A DNA stretch of 64,000 nt from Nemopilema nomurai (GCA_003864495.1 ML133495.1:2301231-2365230), one strand, 5' to 3'; counted from the first letter of the stretch, positions 46,842 through 60,700 are shown. Notes: generated from the sequence alone by a model not told the origin. Made by a program: numbers and translations.

Positions 46842-49288
46842 GTAAGTGATGAGCTTTTCATTTTCGACAATCTTCCATGTTTTTGCGCTGAAAATTGCAT
46901 CAGAATTGTTTGTATGGCAGGCAGTCATGGTGCCTAATCTGGCAACTGTGTTAGCACTTGGGGCTGAAGTGCGGGATTCGAAAGCCTAGTTTGTTCAGCA
47001 ACTAATCAAGAGCTTCCTACACCGCATCTTCAAGTTCTCGCTCGCAAAACAGCCAAGGTGATATTTCTGAACATCTGTTCACCCACAATAACGGTGCATA
47101 ATTGAAATGAAATGAAGTTTTGAATCGAGTCGCAGGTTTTTTTAGGTAAGACTCGGTTACGGAGACAGTGTATTAGCACTTTCATTCTTCGAGTGTCAAA
47201 AATATTGGCAAAAGTCTTCCGAGGTTCTCACAACTGCTTGCATCGCTGAACGGGAATCAGTGATTGGCCAACCGCGTTCCTTTGGACGGTCACGGGGCCG
47301 GAGATGCGAGAAGTCTTGGAATTGCGAAGGCGCAAAGATTTTAGCAAACAAACACCGCCAATCTAGGTCTGTTTGCTATATATTATATTACGAATTTGGA
47401 AGTATCAGGCCTGATGTCTTTCCTGTCAGAAGCAATAGATCAAACAGAACCTTCTCGCCTGCTGACCGTCAAAAATCTCGATTGGCTCTTCGCCTGTTCT
47501 TTTCTTGCCTGCTCATGGTTGCTGTAAGTATGTATGATATTGCCTGATTTCGTGTATGTTAATAAGATTTTTATAAAGCCTTTCGATGGGTAGCTTCCTC
47601 GTTTGACAAACAGTGAACAGAGTACCTCGGCAAGAGTTTTGTAATCCGCATTTGCTAATTTGCAATTGGTAGAGCGGCGAGAATATCAGACCTTGATGGA
47701 GATCAAACACGTTCGTTCAGCACCGTTTGAGTGCGCAAGACAGTCAATCAGAAGCGGTAGATGCGTGTAATTTCTGAACTTATTTCCGCAACCTATCTCC
47801 ATCAACCCCAGGCCAAGTGGATAAGCAGAGAGGCCCAAGCAGGGCTCTTTTGAAATTTCTCGTCAACACTCCACAACAAGAAAAGGAGTGCTAAATAAGG
47901 TGATTATGAGACTTGGAAACTGAAGATTAACTTGTATATTCGCAACTTCTAATGGGAAAAATGCAACGAAAGAAGGATTATTGGAACACGATGAATAATT
48001 TAGAAGAAAAATTAGTTAAATTGCTCTACGTCTCGTCTCTTGCTTCACAATGAATGGCTTTTTCGCCGCTGGTCGCTCGTTCTGTTTCATACTTCGACAA
48101 TCTTTCAAAAAAACAAGACCGATTGTGACACAACTGCGGAGGTATTCACCTAAATAAAGTCCCTGAGCTTCAAAAGCCAGATTTTTTCGTGCAATTAGGT
48201 CTTTGGTTTTGTTCTTCATCGTCGGGAATGTATTAAATGTAGAAAGGATGGCAGCTTTGCTAATAACGCAGCATGTGTTGGTGAGCTCATTTCTGTTTTA
48301 CTTTCTGCTCCGGGTTGTTAAAAAGTAAATTAAGACATCTTTGTAGTTAGGGCGGATAAATGCCGATTTACCCGGGAATTCAAATGTAGTTTTTCAACTT
48401 GCTCGCCAGATTGCAGCAGTTTGAGCTTGGATTAGAAAACTCTTTCATGCGTTCACTTTCCTATGAGGAGGACCTTTTTATTGAAAACAAACAAGGTCCT
48501 TCAGTTAACAATCCAAACACATTAACTGGTAAACACATTGATCAAAGTATGAAGCGACATCACAAGAACAGCGAAAAAGATCAACACACTTTCGTACAGT
48601 ATGCAGTGCTGCATAATGGCTTGTTTAATCATGAAGTCATCTCTCTTTTTATAGCAACCTTCTGGATTTGGATTAACCGCTCAGTGATGCCTCAAATTCC
48701 TTGATCGTTTCATTCAAATTAGAATTTCAATCACAACTTTCCTTCGCCTCATTCTTTTCCTAATTTTGAGCTGATTTCAGACAGCACGCAAAGCCTGGTT
48801 TTTCTTAGTTTCTTTAGAAATATTTCCAAAATATAAAGTGATATGGCTGCTCATCTAACAATTTCCTAGAGTAACCAAAAAAGCCCCCTTTTTATTTGTA
48901 GACGCTGTTTTAAGCAGAAACATTTGTTAGTGTGAAACGTGTTCAGTAGTTTCGTTAAGGCGTACTATTGCAGGCGACTTAAAGCCCATGAAAAAATAAT
49001 GTGGATCACGTGAAACAATATTTTGGACAGTCCCTTTGTCGGGGCGAAGCAGTGTGCCCCTTTTCCTTAATTGGTTCCTCTTTGTGTCATGCCTCGTTTG
49101 CTTAACCACTTTCTCTGAGTATTTTTACTCAAGGTCTGATGGGCAGTGACTATTAATGTCGCACCAGCCATCTGTGTCATATACAAGAAGGGGACATGTG
49201 TCTCTGAGGCTCTTCTCATTTAGGTCGCCCATCCACTGAAGGCAGCAGCCTCGTACGCTTGCCCAAATCTGCAGCCGTCGACCCCTGA

Positions 49289-49336
49289 ACACGATCACTG
49301 CTCGACTTGACACGATCACTCGATCACACGATCACT
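49289..49336. repeat. Short ACGATCACT-word repeat
   Basis: The word ACGATCACT occurs three times, and the related CGATCAC recurs once more, within about 50 bases. No function is apparent. Confidence 0.5.
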
Positions 49337-50332
49337 GCCCTGAGGCTGAAGCTCGTCAGGTGGGGTGCTTCGTGGCTTGTACGGCCTCGCCTTTGCATCG
49401 TCAATGCTTCTGTTGCCAATGACATGTCCATCCAGTAGTGCTTTCCAGTTGCACGTGACGTGAAAGGCTCAGTGTCTGGTTTAATGGGATTTTGTCATTC
49501 ACATCTCGATGGAGTGCAGGCTAGTCACAATCCTTATGACATCTCGAAAATTGCGACTTTATAGTTATCCACTGCAACCTGCAATTCATAACAGAAATCC
49601 GAACCACAGTTCACAAAGGAATGCACGGTTTATCTGTTTTTCGTTGTGTTGACAAGGGGTCGAATCCTCTTATCCCTATCTAAATATTATATTTGGTGGC
49701 ACTTGAAGTCAGTTGGTCGGCTGCACAGGTCATTGTTGATGTGTTGCTTTGTCATCACTATATCCTGTCATCGAGAAAAACCAGCTGTCACTTCGGGAGT
49801 CATGTGTCACTAAAGAAAAACTCTGTAATGGTTAGAATCTGCAGATACATAGTTAATACCAACAGTTTAGAGAATTTTGGCACTGGATCAGCACTAACAG
49901 GAAGGTGATCTTTTTCGAGTGGTAAGGTAATGTTATCTTTATAAAGGGAGCTGTGCCTGGGTCCCTAGCTAGCTACCGTTGTAACGCAGCTCATTTTGTG
50001 ACGCACAACTGACGATTACTTACTGGTCCGCCTACTTTGGTTCTATGCTTTGTTTCTAGATCAGGAAGTAGGGATGTTGATATGCTCATTGCAACATTCT
50101 CTGCCTGACTTGTTGTTTAACCCTGTTGCCACCAGTGGAGGGGCAATCGCAAACTCGAACCATATTCCTGAAGCCCCAATGATATTTTGATTCCTCACAC
50201 TATCTATAGCTTTCAGGTTCTCGATGACGCGCCATTAAGCCAAGGTCTTTAGTTCCCGATTGATTTCGCTGCCAATGTTGCGTTTGAAAACGCATTTAAA
50301 CCAAACTCAAATGAAGTTATATCTCAGGTAAG

Positions 50333-53300
50333 ATGACTGTGATGGCAAATTTCGTTCCTGAAAAGGCCAGAGAGCAGCCTGCAGATCCGCGAGAAAAAGA
50401 AGTAGAGGGCAGCAAGGACGCCTCCACCCAGCGAGAGATGGACATTTCAAAGCGAGGCTTTGCAAGGGAGAGCGTGTTCCAGTTGATCATCGACCCTAAC
50501 GACGAGAAAAGCCTCGGCAAGTGCAAAGTCAATCGAAATATACGGAAGGCTGTGTTGGCTATAGTTATTGCACTAATCGTGGCTATGATGTTTACGATGA
50601 CCGCCCTTTACATAGCCGAGCGTGAGAGGCGGATCAAGATGGCAGAAGAGTCGGAGTATGCCCCGCCGGGGGCGCAGCGAAAGGTACTGCTTTGTTATTC
50701 TGTTGCCATTTGTTATGCAAGTGAACACAGATTCGTAGTATAGCAAATGCACTGGAGAGGATGTATTGTTATTAATGGTATATCGATAGATTTAATTGCA
50801 AGACACTTCATTTCCCTTAACCTTCTCAAAGTTTCAAGTCAGACAGTAACCACATAATTTCAATGAAATAGCTTTTCTTGTTAACAATTAATCACGCAGG
50901 GCTAAAATTTTCTGTATTTTATATAGTTTATTCGTGGTTGTTTTTGTGTATATGTATTTGATTTTCATATTACTCTTTGTACCATATGTCAGTTGAATAA
51001 CCTCTATTTTACCTTAGATGATTTTCTCACTTCAGCTTGCAACAACAAAGGCAGCAGAAACAACACCAACAACGACAAAAACGAATACTGAAAGCGTAAC
51101 TCCGCCCAAAACTGTTTTCACCGACAAGGTAGTGTTGATTTTGAAGTGCAATGCGAGTTGCCTCTTTGACACCAGCCATTTGCAGGCCTTGTTCAATGTT
51201 TGAGGAGTTTGCAGAGATGAATTTCTAAAAAAGAGTTCAATTTCTAGAAGGCTTTGCAACTCAAGTGACATCTAGCTTAATTTAAATAGATCTTCAAGCA
51301 TCGTTAAATTTGTAATTTTTATTCTGTTTTTGCATTTGATAATACGAGGAGTTTGCAGAACGTAATTTGAGATGAATTTCTAAAAAAGAGTTTAATTTCT
51401 AGAAGGCTTCGCAACTCAAGTGACATCTAGCTTAATTTAAATAGATCTTCAAGCATCGTTAAATTTGTAATTTTTTTTCTGTTTTTGCATTTGATAATAC
51501 GAGGAGTTTGCAGAACATAATTTGAGATGAATTTCTAAGAAAGAGTTTAATTTCTAGAAGGCTTCGCAACTCAAGTGACATCTAGCTTAATTTAAATAGA
51601 TCTTCAAGCATCGTTAAATTTGTAATTTTTTTTCTGTTTTTGCATTTGATAATACGAGGAGTTTGCAGAACATAATTTGAGATGTTTCAATTTGAATCTC
51701 GAACGTGAATTTTCCATTTGTAGGCAAGAACAACTACTGCGAAGCCGTTAATAAGACCAGATGTTCCTGGTTGTGTCCCTGTGTTCGATGCCCATCCGTT
51801 GCTTTCCATTCCTCCAGAGATAAAAAATTTGACGAAAGGTCTCGACCTTGAAGTAGAAAAACTTTACAGCATGGAGAGATTCCAGGTATCCATTTGTATT
51901 TGAATTCTAGAATTAGTTTTTACGGTGTAAATTTTCATTTGAAATATCCTCCTTCCAAATCTGGGTGGTAAATTTGCTCGAGTTTCGGCTTTGGTTTGTT
52001 GACGTTTTCCGGGACGGTGATTGACTTAGCGGCGAGAAAAACCATGTGATTTAGCTCCAGCTCGCAGCCAATCAAAATTTGAGGGCTATGCTAACTTGAT
52101 CATAATGACGAAGGCTCTTGTTCTCCTTTCTAGGCAGCATCTGTTGCGTTTTCGTATCGCGGCAAAATCTGGTGGTCCAAGCATGTTGGAAAACTCAATT
52201 TTACAGATCCGGACTCGCAAACTCCGGACAATGACACCCCGTACCCGGTTGCCAGCATCACGAAGCTTTTCACGGTATGATGGTGCTACCTTGTTCTCGT
52301 TTACTATTTGATAATTTTAATGATAATGCAACAATGATAATGAATGAATAGCTACAGTGAAGATGAGGCTTGGTGACAGAGTAAGTCTCCTACTCGAAAG
52401 AATTTCTTGAGAATGCCGGCAGAATTCAAATGACTGCTTCCCGCAACCAGGTAGTTCTCGTTGTGGCCTGTTACAAGAGCGTCAATAAGTATGATTACAA
52501 TCCTTTTATCTATAAACCATGACAGGTCCTGTTATTTCTCTAGCATTTCAAATTTCTTCTTTTCATCCCGGTTGTTGTGCGCAACAGCAAATTCCAATAC
52601 CATGTTTCATTCTTAAAGTTTCTCAAGAACAAGTCCTCGTATTTGTGAATGTGTCTTTGGCTCTGCACCTCAAAGAAAGCCTCATTTTGGGCAAGCTTCC
52701 TGGTGGAACATGTTAATCATTGTCCATTGTGCATTGTTGTCATTTCTTTTTATCGCGTTTATTGTTAACAATGTCGTCAATTTTGAATGCCAAGAAATTT
52801 TTCCGTGCATCCTTTCTGGAGTGAAATTGCATCAGCAGTACATAAGCAGTTTATTAAATGGATTTTAATTTATTTTTTATTCAGACGTTCATGCTGCACA
52901 AGTTGTTTGAAGAAGGCAAACTTCGTCTTGATGATCCAGTCAAGAAGCATGTTCCTGAATTCTCTGTAAAAAATCCCTTCAATGAAGAACAAATAACGTT
53001 TAGGTAAACAATCATTGTATTATTCATTTGTTTACTCTGACGTAAAGTTGGTCACATGTCCACGTGTTAGCAGAGTAAAACCTGTTCCTGAAAAGCTGCA
53101 TAACTTTATTGGCTTTTTCATTTACTACAGTTATGATTGATTTTCTCGATCATTGGTCTTTGTATTTATTTTGGTCATTCCATCTATTGAGTATTGCATT
53201 TGTTGATCATTGTTTCTATCGATCATTGATCATTGTATTTATTGATCGTTCTATCTAATGATCATTGTATTTATTGTGGTCATTCCATCTATTGAGTATT

Positions 53301-56300
53301 GCATTTTTTGATCATTGTTTCTATCGATCATTGATCATTGTATCTATTGATCGTTCTATCTAATGATCATTGTATTTATTGTGGTCATTTCATCTATTGA
53401 GTATTGCATTTGTTGATCATTGTTTCTATCGATCATTGATCATTGTGTTTATTGATCGTTCTATCTAATGATCATTGTATTTATTGTGGTCATTTCATCT
53501 ATTGAGTATTGCATTTGTTGATCATTGTTTCTATCGATCATTGATCATTGTATCTATTGATCGTTCTATCTAATGATCGTTTGCATTTGTTGACCATTGT
53601 TTCTATCGGTCATTGATTATTGTATTTTTTAATCATTCACCATTGATCGTTGCACTTAATGATTATTGTGTTTATTGATGATTGAAGGTTCGCCATTTCA
53701 TTTTGGTAGTCATGCACTAAAACAGTGAAGGGCTTCGATAAGTGTTTTAACTTAGAGGATAATCTAAATCAATGACTGAATTCATAACAGTAAATTTGCA
53801 TATATTTAGTTGCGAAGGCAAAGCCCCCAGAGCTATTCTCATGTTCTAGTAATGTATAAAGTCCAGACATAACACATCTTGGAGGATGCTTGGGGTAACT
53901 TGAGATGAAATGTTGTCACATTTGACATAAATCGCATTTTTTGGCACAGACAACTCAGCTCCATGATGTCCGGCTTGCCCAGAGAAGCGCCATGCTACCC
54001 TTACGAAGGAGCTAGCTACTGCTCATTCAATTCGTCAGAAATGTGGAAAAGAATCTCCAATATATCACTAATACTTCCGCCTGACAAGAACCCATCATAC
54101 AGGTAAATTTCGCATATAGCACTAAATGGTTTCAATTCATTTCTTTTTTACTCTTGACTTGAGAAGGGTCTTGGCTCTTCAGTCTTCTTCGGTTAAAATG
54201 CCTTTGATTTGCCAACCAGAGGCTTGTTGACATATTCGACCAAGTATTCTTCTTTTTACATAGCAACCTTGGATATTCTGTGCTTGGCCGAGCACTCGAA
54301 CGTGTCGCTAAGAAGGAATACAGTGAATGGATGATGGAGAACATCATTAGGCCTCTTGGCATGGAAAACACTGGATTTGACCTGGGAGGAAGGTGAGTCC
54401 GTCTTACTTTTAGGGTTATCTATTCTGACTGCACTTGAAAAATTTAACATGCCCTCCCCTGAATAGTTGAGGAGTGGCCCTTCCTTTGTCGCTTAATTTC
54501 TCGCTTGTTTTTTGTCTTTCTTTAAAGGGAACGACATATATTGACAAATATGCCTTTTCGATTTAAGTGCAAGCCGTTTTCCGGTCAGCTCGAACTTGGA
54601 CGGTTCCGTAGCGGAGATCGTCAACTGGGGTTGGCAGGAGCCCGCTGGAGGGCTTTTTTCGTCAATTAACGATCTCAACCAGGTAAAGTTGCTTCTAACA
54701 CCACATTCGCTTGAGATTCACTCTCTTCTGCATTTAGAAAGCGAGTTAAATAGAATTCAAGCCAAAGAATTCTTGCGCAAGGGGTCCACATTGAGCTTCG
54801 GGTACATTATTTTACATATCAAATTGTATCAAATTCACACCTTTCACAAGTTCCCGTTTTAAGGTTCTTGAAACACGAAAACTATTTTTTGGCATTTTTG
54901 TCATAATTTGTTCTCTAATTCTTGGCTGCTTTTCTTGAACTACTGTTATGGCTCCTAATTTCCTCTAATCGCTCATTCCCCAATCCAAGTGGCAGTGGCT
55001 GGTAAATTGGACTGCTATACAATGTGGTTTGGGCAACAGATGTCGGTGATGGTGGGGAAGGAGCATCTGGTTGCATTCACCTGTCTCATTGAGCTGGTTG
55101 GATTAATCAGATTCTATTGAATCCAACTTTTTAGGCAGTTATCTGTTCTAGTGGTCTGCACGACAAAACCTGCCTTTAGGCTACATTTCATGTTATCTTA
55201 AAAGATTTAACCTTACAAAATTTATGCGCTCTACAGGTAGCGAAAATGCTGTTTGAGTTGTCAAATGATACTGCAGTGCTTCACAAGTCGACAGCAAGAA
55301 AACTATTCAAACCTGGTAAGTTACGACACTCTGTGTTACGACACTATGTGTTACGACACTCTGTGTTACGACACTCTGTGTTACGACACTCTGTGTTACG
55401 ACACTCTGTGTTACGACACTCTGTGTTATGACACTCTGTGTTACGACATTTGAGTTACGACCATGATTACGAGGCCCCCAGGGAATGTCCAAGTAAAAAG
55501 CTTTTTGTTTGCTTTACCTCCCTCCCAGATTATTGCGCCTGTGATAAAAATGGAGGGAATGAAAAGTCCATTTTCTTTAGTGATCAGTAAAGATTGGCGT
55601 TTGACATTGTCCTGATCAATAAACCTTTAACCGAAAAAATTCAAGGCATATTTCCAACCTTCAAGCTGTCACTAACCACCAAAAATGTGGCTTGAATAAT
55701 TTTGACATTTGAAGGCAGTTGCTCGTCGTTCCCTCAGCATTCCTATTTAACACTGGCCATGGGACAGGATATGCATTTGAGATCTACAACTCTGGTTTTG
55801 AAAAAGCAATGCGGAAGAATTCGAAGAACATAATCGAGTACCTGATTTACATCAAGAGTGGAGCAGTCCTTGGCTACGGCAGCTACATCGCTCTTATCCC
55901 GGAGCTGAAGTTTGGTAAGACCTCTTTGGCATTTGGCGTCTTTGGCCTCGTGACAGCTTAATGGCGCGACTTGTGATGCCGAATTTTATTCATGGTTTGG
56001 CTTTTTATCTTCTTTTCCGTCTTTCGAAAGACATTTCATTTGTTGGATATCTACAGAAACCCTATATCAAAAACAACATATAATGCAATGATGCATTATG
56101 ACGTTAATTGTAATATAGTGAAATGTCATAAATTGGAATAAACAATATAATATAATATGATATAATAAAATATCATATAATTTAATAAGATATATTATGA
56201 TATGATATAATATTATGTGGTACAATATTATACCATGTGATATAATAACATATGATATTAAATAGATTCAATGTAGCATGATATAAATTTAATGTGATAT

Positions 56301-57750
56301 GATATCATATAACATGAATTTAATGTCATATAGTGCAATATGATTGCAACATGATTGGGAAATGCAAACCATTGAGTCTTGTATCAAAGGAAGGTTGGAA
56401 AAGAATCGCTGTGAATTTCAAAATTTACTACGAAATGGAAGACCAGTACTGAGAAAGTTGATTCAGTTTGACTCGCAGTTAAGCGGGACTAATCCTATGG
56501 CCTTGGTCGTTTGTAATTTGTCTTCGAAGTCTGATAGCGAAATCGGCTTTTAAATGGAAGTTAAGATTGAAAGCAGCCTAAATTTGTAGCAGCCCTCAAT
56601 ATTGCATCTTAAATCCGAATCGTTTTGTTCCTATGCAGCTGCTTTTGCGCTGGTGGCTCATGGTGGAAAGGAAATGGTGCCGTTTTCGCTCATTAAGATT
56701 CCTTTAAGGGCCATCTACCCGTTGGAAGAAGTCCTTGTTCGCAATTTGCCAAAGGTGAGACATGTATTGAAGAATTGTCTATTTAAGTTGTATTAAAGCG
56801 ATGACGAACTACCGGCTACTCTTCGCCAGTAGACTTAGAGTGTTGTCATTAGAAATGCTGAAAGTACACAACTAAAACCAATGGAATGAAAAAGATGTTC
56901 TCCTTTCATTGCAAGTTGAGCGGATAAGGGGAAACTGCGTGGACTGTTGTGTTTCTACGTAGTTATGAGTTTGTAGTGTATGAGCGGATTTTAGCAGTTG
57001 TTAGAGGGCGAATGTTCCTCATCTATCGACACCCATATGTCCTCTGTTGAGGAAGGAGAGTTTTGTGGCCTCTTTCTGATTTCCGATGTCACTTTGAGTT
57101 ATTCTTACCAGCGTACATGTTATGACTCTGCTTTTCGGGTTATCAGACAACCGTGTCTTGGTGGATTTGCCAAGGCTTGTCTGATTTGCTGAAGGGATGT
57201 AGGCTCCTGCGCCTTGACAACAATGTAATCATAGTGAGCCCTAATGATCTTGGATTTGTTGCTTGTCTGGAAAATGTTCTGATGGTTTCTCTCTCTTTTG
57301 TGTAGAAGATTTTACTACCTCAAAGTTAAGTCATTTGCATGCTGTAAAAGTACACTTCTCACTATTCCTGCAAATCAGTTTGTTGACGAATGACTTTCTC
57401 TGTTGCAGTACGCTTTACCACGTAATCCTGGTGCCTTCATCGGGAATTACAGTTTGGTTGGTTACTGGCCACTCATCACTGACCTTATCAAGATATTTCA
57501 AAAGGACGGAATACTTTTTCTAAAAATCGAATGGCTAATAGTGCCCCTGTCCTATGAATCTCCGTGGGTGCTGGTTACAGGTCACTACCAACAAAATCCA
57601 CTCGGTACGTGCGAGGACTTTTTCCTCAACACCGGACTATCCAAAATGAGGTTGTTTTTCAGAAGGCCTTTAAAGGAGAGTGGAAAATCGTCTAGGTTCC
57701 ACGTCTATGGCATAACTACCTATGGATTTGCAGAGTTCAAAAGAGTCTAA
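50333..57750 (+). CDS. Membrane-anchored serine beta-lactamase-like protein (LACTB/LACTBL1-type, 658 aa)
   Basis: Twelve exons: 50333-50683, 51036-51128, 51724-51885, 52134-52274, 52885-53003, 53950-54102, 54264-54392, 54568-54682, 55237-55315, 55738-55914, 56639-56754 and 57409-57750 (1977 bases, every junction in phase). Exon 1 encodes a cytosolic N terminus and one membrane segment (about 73-94), so this is a type II protein with an outside catalytic domain after a Thr-rich stalk (exon 2). The serine hydrolase triad of the class C/LACTB fold is visible: SITK at 243-246, YSN at 339-341 (built across the exon 6/7 junction), and KSG at 487-489. The PAGGLFSS block (exon 8) and GYGSYIALIPELKFG (exon 10) are also family-typical. 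Exon 8 uses an inner acceptor at 54567; the outer one at 54527 would give the wrong frame and an early stop. Substrate is unknown; animal members are thought to be peptidases or esterases rather than antibiotic-degrading enzymes. Confidence 0.88.
51198..51690. repeat. 155-base tandem repeat in intron 2 of the beta-lactamase-like gene
   Basis: About three units with a 155-base period: the word GATGAATTTCTAA begins at 51216, 51371 and 51526, and a truncated copy starts near 51681. The last two units are nearly identical, pointing to recent expansion. Each unit contains the word CTTCAAGCATCGTTAAATTT. Confidence 0.9.
53140..53600. repeat. 105-base minisatellite in intron 5 of the beta-lactamase-like gene
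   Basis: About four units with a 105-base period: GTATTGCATT begins at 53191, 53296, 53401 and 53506. Each unit is itself made of variants of TGATCATTG(T/A), so it is a higher-order repeat of a roughly 10 to 12-base motif. The degenerate shorter motif continues to about 53690. Confidence 0.9.
55319..55452. repeat. 15-base tandem array in intron 9 of the beta-lactamase-like gene
   Basis: About nine copies of GTTACGACACTCTGT (variants TATGT and GTTATG) begin a few bases after the exon 9 donor. Because the period is divisible by three the array is open in several frames, which creates misleading ORFs. There are no unique spacers, so this is not a CRISPR array. Confidence 0.9.
56090..56345. repeat. 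AT-rich low-complexity tract (ATAATATGATAT type)
   Basis: Runs of TATAAT, ATATGATAT and related words fill most of this part of intron 10. No ORF is supported and it is likely slippage-prone. Confidence 0.8.
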
Positions 57751-60700
57751 CCAAGAGAATATTGATGAAAAGAACTATGAAGAACAACTATACACACACA
57801 CTCTTCCAATCACAATTCCTGTACTGCCAGTAAAAGAATCAAAGCGAAACAGGATATTTAGATGGTCGACATTGTCCTGTACAGCCCTTGAACAGATGTT
57901 TTTGTTAACAGTATTAATGAGAGTAACTGGTAGAGTCATCGTGAACTTGTGCCTAGCTTTCATCCCATGTTCATGAAACGATCACCTGGAAGCATTTGAA
58001 GCGTCAAGCATCTGTATAGAAGGTAAAACGTTACTGAGCTCGGTAGTCTAATGCAACTGATAGAGATTGCTTAATAAGAGCAGGCTGTCAACATTTCATC
58101 AAGAGCACTGCAACGCACTCTCTTGCCTCTCGCAAGCCGTACGTGGTGTATTTCAATAAAGAGCGTGGTAACTTTCGACAAAGTCCTTAGTAAATTCGTT
58201 TAGAAGTAACGAATAGCGATTGATAGGCAGTGCTGAAGGTGTATATTTGGACGTTTACTGGTTTTCTGTACAGGCGAGATCCGAAACGGAGCGGATTTCA
58301 AAGAATAGCGAGAACGTGAATTTTTGTTCTGGTGTTGGAACACCCTTCCATTGTGTCCCTCTTTTTACTAGTTTAGCCACGAGATATTATAATGAGCCAA
58401 TAGCAATCAGTCCAGAAAACTGTTTGGCAGGGTCAGGTTTTCCATCTTCTTTTTGGTTTATGAAGCTCTACCAACAAAAAGTTGCATACTAATGGTAAAA
58501 CTCGTTACTGTACGAAAAGACATCCTAATTTTTTAACTTCCATCGCCTGCGCTTATGCTCTCTAGAGTTCCCTGATGTAAGAATAAGAATAATGTTGACA
58601 AAAGGTTGGGGTAGGGAAGGGGTGTTAGTGATATTAAGGTACTCAAAATGATGCCTTGGGCGCAGTCATTAGAACCATTTACGTCATTCTGTTGAGGAAT
58701 AGGCATCTAAACCAGGAACTCTTTTGAGAAGAATAGAATGTAACTTACAATTGCGTTCTTCTAGTGAAATAAACTCCACTAAGAAGGTGTTTGCTTAGGC
58801 GATTTTAGGACGATAGATGATGGACGGGCGTAGCCAGCTCCAGCTGAAGAGCAATGTGCACAATATATGAGCCTAATCTCGATATCTTCTGTTGATAATC
58901 TCTTTAAATAAAGACAATTCTGATGTTTTCAGAAGCATTTTCGATTATTATTAACCCTTGCGGTGATGATTATACAAATCGTTTAAATATATGTCAAACT
59001 TAATTTCGGATTAATAAAGATTTAGAATGGCTGCCTACAATCTAACATGATTTGGTTTTGCACCTTTAATTTGACAGCCTTCATAATTTCTGCCTTTATA
59101 ACTAACGTGTCCTTCAAACATTTTTCACTCATTCGTCGTATCTGAAAGTTAATTACAATATACACGTTTATCTAAGGTGTGACTTTGAATTCAAGAGGAA
59201 TCGTTCTTTCCACTATTTTCTGTTGCAGGAATGTTTATGCTAAAATTTCTTGTCTGATCTGAAGCACTGATTTGAAAACTTGATTTACTTTGTTTAGGCT
59301 CATGTTTTGCGGGAACGCTGTAAATATCAATGTTAATTTTACGCACTCGATTATAAATCGTTCCAATGACACATGAAATCCACACGATGTTTCATCTTTG
59401 TTGCATGTGCTCTGGTAGTGCTTATAGGGCAAAGGGGAATGCTATCAGGTCATCTCCCTTGGTTACCATATTGAGTATTGGAAATTGCTTTTCGCGTAAT
59501 TGAGTCAGTAAATTCCTGAATTACATGATCAGTTTTCCTCAGTTATGACTTATAGTTCACATTTTGATAAGATAGGCTCTATTGAAAAACGAAAAGCAGG
59601 CCTGTTTGGGTAGAGCGCGCTTACGACAACAAAGTTTACAAAACTGAAAACTGTCAGTCAAAACTGATAATAACTGATCGTGTATTTCACGCGCATGCCC
59701 TTCGTCAACATGACGCAAAAATATATCCAAGGCCGTATACAGGGTATTTTCAGCGAGAGGGGGAGGGTTGTTTGCCAGTTGGGGAAAATGTTTTTGCGAC
59801 CTTGATCTTAACAGCACCACAAAACACGTTTTTGAATGCTGACAAGGAGAATAAATATTTCACAACTTTCATTGAAGGATGGTTCTTGGTGACTTCGGAA
59901 ATCCTTTCCGAAAACCTTGCTTTGTAGGTTTCTTGCTTTGAGGGGAGTCACTGATGCCACCCGTCCCCCGGTATGTACAGCCTTAAAGGGATTCACCTGT
60001 TGCTTTTGAAGCACGGAATATCATTCCTTCAGCATCAGACGAACAATCTTTCGTTTTAGATGCCTTTATCTTGAAGCTACAAACAATAGAAATTCATATT
60101 CTACTATCAATTTCCGTGCTTTCTAAAACTACAGTCCCAGACAAAAATAGCCGAGGCTTTAAATAAAAAGCGGATATTTCTTCTTTTCTTTGCAATATAA
60201 CTATAAACTCTCCTCCAATTCAACGTTGAATGCATGTATTGAAGAGCATATTATTGAACTACGAGTCTAAAATTGGTTCAGGGGGAGGGTGGGATTTGAG
60301 TTTACAGGGGCAATATAGAATCGCAAAATGTCCATTTGTTAAAAAAACCGTCAGAAAATGTCGCTGAGCGAGGATAAGCAAGGGTAATGCTACATCTCTT
60401 AAATTATTATGTACTTACAAGGATCTTCTCTCATCCAACACTACCTTAATTGGGAGAACTTTTCACTGCAAGCAGTCATGTTATCGCTTTGATTTGGCCA
60501 AAGCCAGCTCCAATCTCAATTTGGGGACATGCAAATGATTATCCTACTATAGAATTATTCCGATAACGGCTAAATCATGGGTATATAATAACTGCGTATC
60601 AAATTATTTCCTGCTCTTAATTAGCGCTTGGAAAAATACTCCGCCACTCGTATGACATTTATTGGAGTTAAAGTAGCAAAGCACCGATGATCGATTTTTA

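Larger units (their letters stand above)
45130..50332. other. Gene-poor region, about 5.2 kb, with one possible first exon
   Basis: After the OFD1-like 3' end, no complete gene is supported. A possible coding exon is listed at 46763-46841. A second splice-bounded frame at about 47431-47525 (acceptor CCTGTCAG, donor GTAAGT) reads as polar then hydrophobic, but I cannot link it to the first. A short array of the word ACGATCACT occurs at about 49289-49336. Other ORFs (47260-47547, 48399-48704, 49693-49908) have no recognisable features. Confidence 0.4.

Noticed and set aside
47431..47525. Splice-bounded frame ending in a hydrophobic segment, resembling the first membrane helix of a transporter
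   Set aside because: No following exon with transporter motifs was found before the next gene, so family assignment would be guesswork.
54528..54663. Alternative start of exon 8 at the first acceptor (AAAG, 54527)
   Set aside because: It enters a frame that hits a TAA and loses the family-typical PAGGLFSS block; the inner acceptor at 54567 restores the correct phase.
55319..55452. Possible CRISPR-like array
   Set aside because: Repeats are contiguous with no unique spacers, and the genome is eukaryotic.
55246..55492. Overlapping repetitive ORFs on both strands in the 15-base array
   Set aside because: The period is a multiple of three, so all frames stay open by chance; the region is intron 9.
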